Positions 26,101 to 34,015 of a DNA stretch of 64,000 nt are shown in pieces (the stretch's first letter is position 1; each line of letters opens with the position of its first letter). Source of the stretch: Shewanella pneumatophori (GTDB lineage Bacteria > Pseudomonadota > Gammaproteobacteria > Enterobacterales > Shewanellaceae). Below the pieces are notes generated by a model that was not told the origin of the DNA, ran no database searches, and saw nothing but the letters and a program-made list of their open reading frames with translations. Where the stretch lies: NCBI RefSeq assembly GCF_023283895.1, contig NZ_JAKILB010000018.1, positions 20,980-84,979 on the forward strand. The letters are read 5' to 3'. The position numbers and the translations under genes are program-made.

Positions 26101-27738
26101 ATGGAATCTCAACGCAATATATTGCTGATCGGTTTACTGTTTGTCAGCTTTCTACTGTGGCAACAGTGGCAAGCAGATAAAGCTCCTCAACCGGCGGTTG
26201 CAGCTCAAACACAATCTTCTATTCCAGCTTCTACAGTTGCTGACGCCCATAGTTCAGACGTCCCTGATGCCGATTCAGCGGTACCAGAAACTGTGGCTGC
26301 ATCTAAAGAACTCATCACAGTTATTACTGACCAATTAGAAATCAAAATTGATCCAGTTGGTGGTGATATTGTTTACTCTGCGCTTCTTGCTCATAAACTT
26401 GAAGAAAATGGAACCGACCCGTTTGTTCTACTAGAACAAACTAACGATATCTATTATATCGCGCAAAGTGGCCTAATTGGTCGTGACGGTATCGACAGCT
26501 CTGTAAAAGGTCGAGCTCACTTTGACAGCGCATCACGCGAGTATAAATTGGCAGACGGCCAAGACACACTAAACGTGCCTCTAACTTTTGTTAGCGACAA
26601 AGGTGTGACTTACACTAAAGTCTTTGAATTCACTCGCGGTAAGTTCAACATCGCAGTTGACTATAAAATCGACAACACTTCAGATACACAGCTTCAAGTT
26701 CAAATGTATGGACAAATTAAGCACAGTATCAAAGAAAGCGAAAGCAGCATGATGATGCCTACTTACCGTGGTGCAGCGTTCTCTACTGCAGATACTCGCT
26801 ACGAGAAGTATAGCTTCGATGATATGGCTGATAAGAACTTAGACAAGTCAACACTAGGTGGTTGGGTTGCTATGCTTCAGCATTACTTCGTATCAGCATG
26901 GGTGCCACCTGCAAATGACAAGAACATTATCTTCTCAAGTATCAGTGCTGGCGGCTTAGCTAATATCGGTTTCCGTGGTGCACTTTACGATATAGCACCT
27001 GGCGCTACACAAAACATCAAAGCTGAATTCTATGTTGGTCCTAAGGATCAAGAAGCACTTTCAGCATTGTCTGATTCATTAAACCTAGTAGTTGATTACG
27101 GTTTCCTATGGTGGTTAGCGGTACCAATTTACAAACTATTGATGTTCTTCCAATCAATCGTTGGTAACTGGGGTATTGCGATTATCCTAATCACTCTAAC
27201 CGTTCGTGGTTTGCTATATCCGCTAACGAAAGCGCAATACACCTCTATGGCGAAAATGCGTAATCTACAACCTAAACTAGCTGAACTAAAAGAGCGCTTT
27301 GGTGATGACCGTCAGAAGATGGGTCAAGCTATGATGGAACTGTACAAGAAAGAAAAAGTTAACCCTATGGGTGGCTGTCTTCCAATCTTGCTACAGATGC
27401 CAATCTTCATCGCACTTTACTGGGTATTACTAGAAAGCGTTGAATTGCGTCATGCGCCATTCATGCTTTGGATTACTGACTTATCAGTACAAGATCCATA
27501 CTATGTATTGCCAATCCTAATGGGTATTTCGATGTTCATTATGCAGAAGATGCAGCCAATGGCACCGACTATGGACCCAATGCAAGTTAAGATGATGCAG
27601 TGGATGCCAGTAATCTTTACCGTATTCTTCCTATGGTTCCCAGCTGGTCTGGTTCTATACTGGTTGGTAGGTAACTTAGTAGCGATTACCCAGCAGAAAA
27701 TTATCTATGCTGGTCTAGAGAAAAAAGGGTTAAAATAA
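26101..27738 (+). CDS. yidC: Membrane protein insertase YidC
   Basis: 545 residues (E. coli 548). An N-terminal membrane anchor is followed by a large periplasmic beta domain (about 60-345). The conserved insertase core (about 355-540) has the hydrophilic-groove arginine in TVRGLLYPLTKAQYTSMAKM and PILLQMPIFIALYWVL. It inserts and folds membrane proteins, including ATP synthase subunit c, whose genes lie 13 kb away. A strong terminator follows. Confidence 0.97.
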   Translation: MESQRNILLIGLLFVSFLLWQQWQADKAPQPAVAAQTQSSIPASTVADAHSSDVPDADSAVPETVAASKELITVITDQLEIKIDPVGGDIVYSALLAHKLEENGTDPFVLLEQTNDIYYIAQSGLIGRDGIDSSVKGRAHFDSASREYKLADGQDTLNVPLTFVSDKGVTYTKVFEFTRGKFNIAVDYKIDNTSDTQLQVQMYGQIKHSIKESESSMMMPTYRGAAFSTADTRYEKYSFDDMADKNLDKSTLGGWVAMLQHYFVSAWVPPANDKNIIFSSISAGGLANIGFRGALYDIAPGATQNIKAEFYVGPKDQEALSALSDSLNLVVDYGFLWWLAVPIYKLLMFFQSIVGNWGIAIILITLTVRGLLYPLTKAQYTSMAKMRNLQPKLAELKERFGDDRQKMGQAMMELYKKEKVNPMGGCLPILLQMPIFIALYWVLLESVELRHAPFMLWITDLSVQDPYYVLPILMGISMFIMQKMQPMAPTMDPMQVKMMQWMPVIFTVFFLWFPAGLVLYWLVGNLVAITQQKIIYAGLEKKGLK

Positions 27739-27756
27739 TCTTTAGCTCTGACTAAC

Positions 27757-27792
27757 AAAAAGCGGTCAATACTGAGTATTGACCGCTTTTTT
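27757..27792 (+). terminator. Terminator after yidC
   Basis: 12-bp perfect stem AGCGGTCAATAC / GTATTGACCGCT with a TGA loop, flanked by A4 and a T run. Confidence 0.88.
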
Positions 27793-27851
27793 GCTTTCTA
27801 TGTAGAGACAATATTTTTAACCCGCTGAAAATCAGATTAGGAAACACAGTA

Positions 27852-29213
27852 ATGACTACAGATACTATCGTGGCACAAGCGACCGCTCCAGGGCGTGGTG
27901 GCGTAGGTATTATTCGCGTATCAGGCGACCTAGCCAGTAATGTTGCTATGGCCGTATTAGGGCATATTCCTAAAACTCGTTATGCAGATTACTGTGACTT
28001 TAAAGATCATGATGGTGAGGTGATTGACCAAGGCATTGCACTGTTCTTTAAAGGCCCAAACTCATTTACCGGTGAAGACGTGTTAGAGCTGCAAGGCCAC
28101 GGCGGCCAAATCGTTCTTGATATGCTGATCAAGCGTGTCATGGAAGTCGACGGACTACGTATTGCTAAACCTGGTGAGTTTAGCGAACAAGCTTTTATGA
28201 ACGACAAGCTTGATTTGACCCAAGCTGAAGCGATTGCTGACTTAATTGATGCTACCAGTGAGCAAGCCGCTAAAAGCGCTTTAAACTCACTTCAGGGCGA
28301 ATTTTCAACTCAAGTACACGATTTAGTAGAAAAGGTCACCAACCTGCGCTTATACGTCGAGGCTGCAATTGATTTTCCAGACGAAGAAGTCGACTTCTTA
28401 TCTGATGGTAAAATTGCCGCTTCTCTCAATGGTATTATCAGCCAATTAGACGGCGTACAAGCCAGCGCAAAGCAAGGCTCAATTATCCGTGAAGGTATGA
28501 AGGTTGTTATTGCGGGCCGCCCAAATGCGGGTAAATCGAGCTTACTCAACGCCCTTGCCGGTAAAGAGTCTGCCATTGTGACAGAGATTGCCGGTACCAC
28601 ACGTGACGTGCTACGCGAACACATTCATTTAGATGGTATGCCGCTGCATATTATCGACACTGCAGGTTTACGCGATACAGCTGATACCGTTGAAAAAATC
28701 GGTATTGAGCGTGCTTGGGATGAGATAAAAACTGCCGATCGCGTGCTGTTCATGGTTGATGGAACCACAACCAATGCTGTTGATCCACATGAAATCTGGC
28801 CAGACTTTATTGATCGCCTACCAACTAATTTAGGCGTAACAGTAGTGCGTAACAAAGCCGATCTAACCGGTGAAGATCTTGCTGTTACCCAAGAAGCCGG
28901 TCATAGCGTTTATCGCATTTCAGCCAAAACAGGCTTAGGTGTTGAAGAGCTAAAACAGCATTTAAAATCACTAATGGGATATCAGAGTAACCTAGAAGGT
29001 GGTTTTATTGCTCGTCGCCGTCACTTAGAAGCACTCGATTTAGCCAGCAGCCATTTAATGTTGGGTAAAGAGCAACTGGAAGTATATTTCGCAGGCGAGC
29101 TACTTGCCGAAGAACTACGTATGTGCCAAATGGCACTATCAGAGATCACCGGTAAGTTTACTTCTGATGATCTACTAGGAAAAATCTTCAGCTCGTTCTG
29201 TATTGGTAAATAA
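27852..29213 (+). CDS. mnmE: tRNA modification GTPase MnmE
   Basis: 453 residues. The N-terminal tetrahydrofolate-binding domain is followed by helices and an inserted G domain with GRPNAGKSS, DTAGLRD and NKAD. The C-terminal CIGK holds the essential cysteine. With MnmG it makes 5-carboxymethylaminomethyl-uridine at tRNA wobble positions. mnmG lies 5 kb away beyond oriC. A terminator follows 38 bp after the stop. Confidence 0.97.
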   Translation: MTTDTIVAQATAPGRGGVGIIRVSGDLASNVAMAVLGHIPKTRYADYCDFKDHDGEVIDQGIALFFKGPNSFTGEDVLELQGHGGQIVLDMLIKRVMEVDGLRIAKPGEFSEQAFMNDKLDLTQAEAIADLIDATSEQAAKSALNSLQGEFSTQVHDLVEKVTNLRLYVEAAIDFPDEEVDFLSDGKIAASLNGIISQLDGVQASAKQGSIIREGMKVVIAGRPNAGKSSLLNALAGKESAIVTEIAGTTRDVLREHIHLDGMPLHIIDTAGLRDTADTVEKIGIERAWDEIKTADRVLFMVDGTTTNAVDPHEIWPDFIDRLPTNLGVTVVRNKADLTGEDLAVTQEAGHSVYRISAKTGLGVEELKQHLKSLMGYQSNLEGGFIARRRHLEALDLASSHLMLGKEQLEVYFAGELLAEELRMCQMALSEITGKFTSDDLLGKIFSSFCIGK

Positions 29214-29250
29214 CACGTAAGCGAATCATCAATACGCTTAAGCAGCAATC

Positions 29251-29286
29251 AAAGCGACTGTAGTTAGCCCTACCGTCGCTTTTTTA
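29251..29286 (+). terminator. Terminator after mnmE
   Basis: AAAGCGAC pairs with GTCGCTTT. The inner TGTAG/CTACC bases extend the stem, and seven T follow. Confidence 0.8.
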
Positions 29287-30101
29287 TTATAACGACCGTT
29301 ATAACTTCTCAAGCGAGTAACCAAGCCTAACAATGACGAGTAATAGATCGACGTAAGTACAAATTGCTGTAACTGCGATCAACATTGATCTCAAACTTAA
29401 AATTAAAGATCGTTGCCAATAAATATTAGATAAGTATCAACAGAGATATCAACAAGTAAATACGATCTGTGGATAGATCCTAACAACACTAACAATTTCA
29501 AACCAAAGCGATGATTTATATGGGTTTTATTAAAATCTGCTTTTAGAAATCGTTTAGAGTTATCCCATTAAATTGGATCTTTTCCGATAAGTTATACTCA
29601 GAAAAAAACACAAACGATCGATAGCTAGTTTACAACTCAAGCAAAAAACGAAAAAGATGATCATTAAGCCCGATATTTATCGCTAAAAGAGCTCAAATTT
29701 ACCAGCGTTTGAACTAGAGAAGTAAGGCTTATGAACTGCTAAATATGAAACTTAGTTCCACGTGAAACCAACACTATATTTTAATTAGCAAGGGCTGCTT
29801 AATTACGCTAAGTACAAAAAGTACGACTTATGTATCTAGCAAGTATGGGTTCAGTATTCAGAGTTAATTGGTAATTAAGAAGGTACTTAACTAGAACGTT
29901 AAAACTCTACTTTAGACTGTGCCATGACCGCTCTGTAGCTTGAGCGGCTAAAATCAGGCGTTTATAACTAATCTTTAAAACTAAGCTTTAAAAATAACCC
30001 AGCGATTACCGCGATTAGTCATATTAAATTAAGCATCTGTTTTAAAAGATTTTTAATCAGTTATTTTCTATACATACAACTAAAATATTGAACAATAATG
30101 A
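29287..30101. other. Long GATC-rich intergenic region with variant parS
   Basis: 815 bp without a credible gene. There are nine GATC sites in 29346-29663, one DnaA-box-like TGTGGATAG (29468-29476, one mismatch), and a variant parS (29755-29768). A small hairpin with arms CCGCTC/GAGCGG sits near 29930. There is no AT-rich repeat set like that of oriC. It may be a DnaA or SeqA titration site. Confidence 0.55.
29755..29768. other. Variant parS site
   Basis: GTTCCACGTGAAAC is a hybrid of the two known parS forms (GTTCCACGTGGAAC and GTTTCACGTGAAAC), one base from each. It lies in the long gap between mnmE and the pilin-like gene, about 4 kb from oriC. Confidence 0.65.
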
Positions 30102-30617
30102 CTAACAACCACTATCAAGAATTTCGAAAGTAGGTGGCGTGGTAGGGCTCTGTGCTTCTGTATATTTAAGATAGCAATTGTCACCTTTAAACTTCTTCGT
30201 TTGCGGCATAAATAGAATAAAATTTTCAGCAGGGTTATTTTGAAAATACCAGTCGGCTGGACGTTCAGGATTAAATTGCGAGTCCTCAAATTTAGCCATT
30301 ATCAACTTGCTCCAGCTGTTTGCAGCATCAGCAGCAGGATAACCATATACCAAATCGACTTTTTCCCCATCAATGACAATAAAGTTTTCCTCGCCATTCT
30401 CTTTATCAGGTTTAGGTTTATTCTCTAATCCTTGAAATACAGATTTTGGGTAAAGTACGCTCATCACTCCGTGCATCTCAGTTTTTAAGCCTTGCAACGA
30501 GGCAAGCCTAGCGTCTGCCTGCAAACCGATAAACTTAGGAACAGCAATAACAGAAAGTATGGCCAATATAATAATAGTTACTACTAACTCTATAAGAGTA
30601 AAACCATTTTTCTTCAT
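30102..30617 (-). CDS. Lone type IV pilin-like protein (MshA/PulG type)
   Basis: 171 residues with a class III signal: MKKNG is cut before FTLIEL, with Glu at mature position 5, followed by the hydrophobic pilin helix. The ADARLASLQGLKTEMHGV segment resembles MSHA-type pseudopilins. The C-terminal half has a DNCYLKY ... ILDSGC cysteine pair as seen in pilin disulfide loops. No pilus or type II secretion genes are near. It could be a minor pilin assembled by machinery elsewhere, or a degenerate remnant. The AGGG ribosome-binding site supports the start. Confidence 0.8.
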   Translation of the reverse strand: MKKNGFTLIELVVTIIILAILSVIAVPKFIGLQADARLASLQGLKTEMHGVMSVLYPKSVFQGLENKPKPDKENGEENFIVIDGEKVDLVYGYPAADAANSWSKLIMAKFEDSQFNPERPADWYFQNNPAENFILFMPQTKKFKGDNCYLKYTEAQSPTTPPTFEILDSGC

Positions 30618-30923
30618 TTAACCCTACGTAAAATTAACAAATCCAATACTGTATTATACAAAATAGCTTGGTAATTTAATATCGAACGCCCTGCTTTCAC
30701 CACTAATAATTAACAATCAAAATCAAAGCTACAAATATTAAATATACGCTTAAAATGATGATAAATGAGTAATGGTTAGCCCCAAAAAAGTTATATAAAA
30801 ACCAGCGTAAACAAAGTATGCCAATTGGGTCGCTATTTTTACTAGCTGTATCACTTTCATTCCAATTCGATCACTGTAGAATCCGCGCCTTGTTTTCAGC
30901 GCACACTTTATACCTGCATATAT
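30618..30923. other. Intergenic region, pilin / exporter (divergent)
   Basis: 306 bp, AT-rich, between divergent genes, so it should hold promoters for both. A weak sigma-70-like pair, CTTTCA with a 17-bp spacer and TAGAAT (30877-30882), might drive the exporter. Nothing else is recognised. Confidence 0.35.
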
Positions 30924-31568
30924 ATGATGATCGATTTGGCCTTACTGCCACTATATTTAACTACTGTTATCGCCCTCCTTCTTATACCTGGCCCGGACAT
31001 GCTTTTAATTGCGAGCTCAAGCCTAAGCTACGGTAAAAAAGTCGGTGTCTATGCCAGCTTTGGTAACGCTACCTCAGGTCTAATCTTGACTTTGTTAGCT
31101 GCTATGGGTGTATCAGCTGTTATCGCCATGAACCCAATGGCTTTAGAGGTATTACGTGTTCTTGGTGCCGCATATTTACTAAAAATGGGCTGGGACTGCA
31201 TTAGAAGTTCTGCTGCTGAAGCACCAGAAATAAGCCAACAAAATAACTTAGCCAAATTGCTATATAAACGTGCTGTTGTTAGCAATCTACTAAACCCTAA
31301 AGCATTAATATTCTTTGTATTGTTCTTGCCACAATTTGTCTCTACTCAGCTAACAGCTAGCTCAGGCGAACAAATGCTAGCACTAGGTTTACTGCTCAAT
31401 GTAATGGGGTTGGCCTTTAATTTACTACTAGTAGCCTTGGTCGGTACAGTAGGTAAACCACTGCTAAACAATGAAAAGTTTAGAACTTATCAGAATAAAT
31501 TTATGGGTGGGATCTTCTTTATATTAGCTATTTGGTTACTAGCGTCACAAGTACAAAACATTAGCTAA
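30924..31568 (+). CDS. LysE/RhtB-family amino acid exporter
   Basis: 214 residues with six predicted membrane segments and the family signature LIPGPDMLLIASSSLSYGKKVG followed by NATSGLI. LysE/RhtB proteins export amino acids or derivatives from the cytoplasm; the substrate is not predictable. The ATG pair at 30924/30927 lacks a strong ribosome-binding site. It is followed by a bidirectional terminator. Confidence 0.88.
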   Translation: MMIDLALLPLYLTTVIALLLIPGPDMLLIASSSLSYGKKVGVYASFGNATSGLILTLLAAMGVSAVIAMNPMALEVLRVLGAAYLLKMGWDCIRSSAAEAPEISQQNNLAKLLYKRAVVSNLLNPKALIFFVLFLPQFVSTQLTASSGEQMLALGLLLNVMGLAFNLLLVALVGTVGKPLLNNEKFRTYQNKFMGGIFFILAIWLLASQVQNIS

Positions 31569-31626
31569 GCAGTGTAAAAAGTGTGCTCTACTCAGAGCAA
31601 TTTTTAACAGTGCTGATTGGTATAAT

Positions 31627-31654
31627 AAAAAGCGGAGATTAATCTCCGCTTTTT
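31627..31654. terminator. Bidirectional terminator, exporter / nucleoside hydrolase
   Basis: Perfect palindrome with arms AGCGGAGATT and AATCTCCGCT flanked by four A and four T. It lies between convergent genes. Confidence 0.88.
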
Positions 31655-31679
31655 CATAGTGATAACTTCACTTTAGTCG

Positions 31680-32651
31680 CTATTTACGATGACCGTATTC
31701 AATAATTGTTTCGCGGTATAACTCAAGTAAAGCTTGGTCGCGTACTGCTACCCCAACCTTTTGCGCTGGTTTTGATGCCCAGTCATCATGCTGATAACGG
31801 CGCTTATCAAATTTCTGAATCGTTAGCCCTTCTGCAGGGCCATCTGTTACCACACGAACTGGGCCTTCACGTAAGGTGAATAAGCTAGGATCGATAACAT
31901 AGGCGATAGCTGATGGGTCATGCACATGGCAGCCTTCTAAGCCTACTTTTTCAGAATAGAACTTCAAATAGTAACGACTAATATCCCAAATAAACTGACC
32001 AACTTCAGCGGCATCATCACGTAGCTGATCAAGGTAATCTTTACTAAAGAAGCTTTCTTCAGTGACATCAAGACCAATAACAACCACAGGCCAAGCAGCT
32101 GTAAATACTATGTCAGCCGCATGAGGATCGTCGTGGATATTAGCCTCAGCATATGGCGTAACGTTGCCACGATGGTCGTTCATACCAAACGCACCGCCCA
32201 TGACTACAACTTCTTTAACTAGAGAAGCGATCTCTGGAGCCGCTTCAAGTGCTAAGGCTAGGTTAGTCAGAGGACCAACAGCCACTAATGTGATTTCACC
32301 AGGTTCGGCTTTTACCGCATCAATAATGTATTGGTAAGCAGGACGAGGATCAGCTGTTACAGTTAGATCTGTAGGCGCATGCACATCACCAAAACCCGTT
32401 TCGCCATGTACCACAACTGTAGGCCCAACAGGATCACGTACAATCGGCTGACTAGCCCCTTGTACGATATCCGCTTTAAAACCATATTTTTGTTTTAAAA
32501 ATAATGCGTTATTGGTTCCATTTTCGATCGTAGCATTACCATAAACGGTAGTAATAGCCTTAAGCTCGATTGCTGGATGAGCTTCAGCAAATAATATTGC
32601 CATTGCATCATCAATTCCCGGATCGCTATCGAGAATTATCTTGTTTATCAT
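31680..32651 (-). CDS. Inosine-uridine preferring nucleoside hydrolase family protein
   Basis: 323 residues from the ATG at 32651; the longer frame begins with TTG. The AGGAT ribosome-binding site sits correctly for the ATG. The N-terminal DSDPGIDDA motif binds calcium and ribose; VAVGPLTNLA, MGGAF and the later HVHDPSAIAY with its histidine are typical of IunH proteins. It hydrolyses the N-glycosidic bond of nucleosides for salvage in the cytoplasm, but the exact nucleoside is not predictable. It is convergent with the exporter gene and divergent from mioC. Confidence 0.9.
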   Translation of the reverse strand: MINKIILDSDPGIDDAMAILFAEAHPAIELKAITTVYGNATIENGTNNALFLKQKYGFKADIVQGASQPIVRDPVGPTVVVHGETGFGDVHAPTDLTVTADPRPAYQYIIDAVKAEPGEITLVAVGPLTNLALALEAAPEIASLVKEVVVMGGAFGMNDHRGNVTPYAEANIHDDPHAADIVFTAAWPVVVIGLDVTEESFFSKDYLDQLRDDAAEVGQFIWDISRYYLKFYSEKVGLEGCHVHDPSAIAYVIDPSLFTLREGPVRVVTDGPAEGLTIQKFDKRRYQHDDWASKPAQKVGVAVRDQALLELYRETIIEYGHRK

Positions 32652-33117
32652 TCTATTCAAATCCTATTTGTAGATCTTTTATTGTATGGGTAGCCCGTTA
32701 AGATACCTTTATAAGCTTTAGATAAACGTGATAGAGATTTTAAGCTACAAAAATCTACAGCTCTACAATGCACCAACTGCTGTAAAAAACAGCCTATTTA
32801 TGCCATCTAACGGGACTAGAGCAGTTAGCTCCTTGATAAATATCCAGCACAATAAACAGTTATTCAATCCATACATATAAAAGTTAAAGCAATATAAGTA
32901 ACAAGATCCTTAGTCTAATTTCACTTATCATGCGCATCAGCACTAAGCTATATAATACCAATCAATACAAGTATGAGCCTGTTTGGCGGGCAATTTAGAG
33001 CAGATAAGCAGCATTATGTTACTGTTCTCATGCATGAGCTTACCTATATATAGGTGTTCAAAAGGCTTGTTAACGACTGTTTTTAGCGCTATTTGAAAGT
33101 AATTATTAGGATACAGA
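32652..33117. other. Intergenic region upstream of mioC
   Basis: 466 bp between divergent genes. The motif TATAATACCAATCA (32951-32964) also appears inverted and with one change at 31615-31627, on the other side of the nucleoside hydrolase gene. It is not assigned to any known element. No clear DnaA box was found. Otherwise AT-rich. Confidence 0.4.
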
Positions 33118-33558
33118 ATGGCAAAAGTAGAGATTTTAGTAGGTACAACTCTCGGTGGTACCGAATATGTCGCAGATGAAATATCAGATCAATTAAGTGA
33201 TTTAGGCCATGAAACCTTAATACATTTAACCCCAAATTTAGACGAATTGAGCAAAGATTCACTTTGGATCATCGTGTCTTCTACTCATGGAGCAGGTGAT
33301 CTTCCAGACAATATCGTACCGTTTTTCGAAGAGATCCAAGCCCAAAAACCAGATCTGAGCGCTGTAAAATATGCTTTATGTGCAATTGGCGATTCAAGTT
33401 ATGACACTTTTTGCCAAGGCCCTGAAAAGCTGATTGGACAGCTTGATTTATGCAGTGCACAAGTATTTGTGGATAAGATCCAGATCGATGTGCAATATAA
33501 TCCAATTGCAGAAGAAGCAGCATTATCATGGCTTAGCGAGTGGCAAGCCAAAATTTAA
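33118..33558 (+). CDS. mioC: Flavodoxin-like protein MioC
   Basis: 146 residues, short-chain flavodoxin with FMN-binding TTLGGTEYVA and STHGAGDLPDN. E. coli MioC takes part in biotin synthase electron supply, and its gene flanks oriC as here. The start has AGGATA in front. Confidence 0.92.
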   Translation: MAKVEILVGTTLGGTEYVADEISDQLSDLGHETLIHLTPNLDELSKDSLWIIVSSTHGAGDLPDNIVPFFEEIQAQKPDLSAVKYALCAIGDSSYDTFCQGPEKLIGQLDLCSAQVFVDKIQIDVQYNPIAEEAALSWLSEWQAKI

Positions 33559-33990
33559 GATCATATTCAAAAATGATCTTCCCACCTATATGAATAATAA
33601 CTCACAGATTTGATCACACTTATCCACATAAAACTTATTAATTTAATAAATATGTGGATAAGGTATTATTTTGATCTGATCAACGCTTGTATTAATTCAC
33701 ATCCGATCTGCTCAATGATCCACCTTGTGGATAAGTAGGCGATCTACCCACAAGCTTAATCGAGTTAGATCGCGATCAGATCACAAGATCATTTCTTCGT
33801 TATCTATTGAATATAAAGAGAAATTAGAGTTATCCACCGAAAACAGCGATCCTAATAGTAAACATAATAAGAGATCTATATAAAGATCTTAAGATCTATT
33901 AAGCGGATCCATGCTGATCAAAACAAGCGAAATAGATCGTTCACCTTAAGCAAAGCAAGTGCTAAAATGATCTGCTCAAAAACTATTTAT
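33559..33990. other. oriC: Chromosomal replication origin oriC
   Basis: Noncoding gap between mioC and mnmG, the classic gammaproteobacterial origin site. Perfect DnaA boxes TTATCCACA lie at 33620-33628 (plus) and, on the minus strand, at 33653-33661 and 33726-33734. TTATCCACC at 33830-33838 (plus) has one mismatch and corresponds in position to the box next to the unwinding region. A weaker CTACCCACA lies at 33744-33752. By hand count there are 20 GATC sites in 33559-33972. The AT-rich GATCT-TAT type repeats at 33870-33905, beside mnmG, are the probable DNA unwinding element. Confidence 0.93.
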
Positions 33991-34015
33991 CCTTTTACGA
34001 ATCGAAGGCTGTCGA

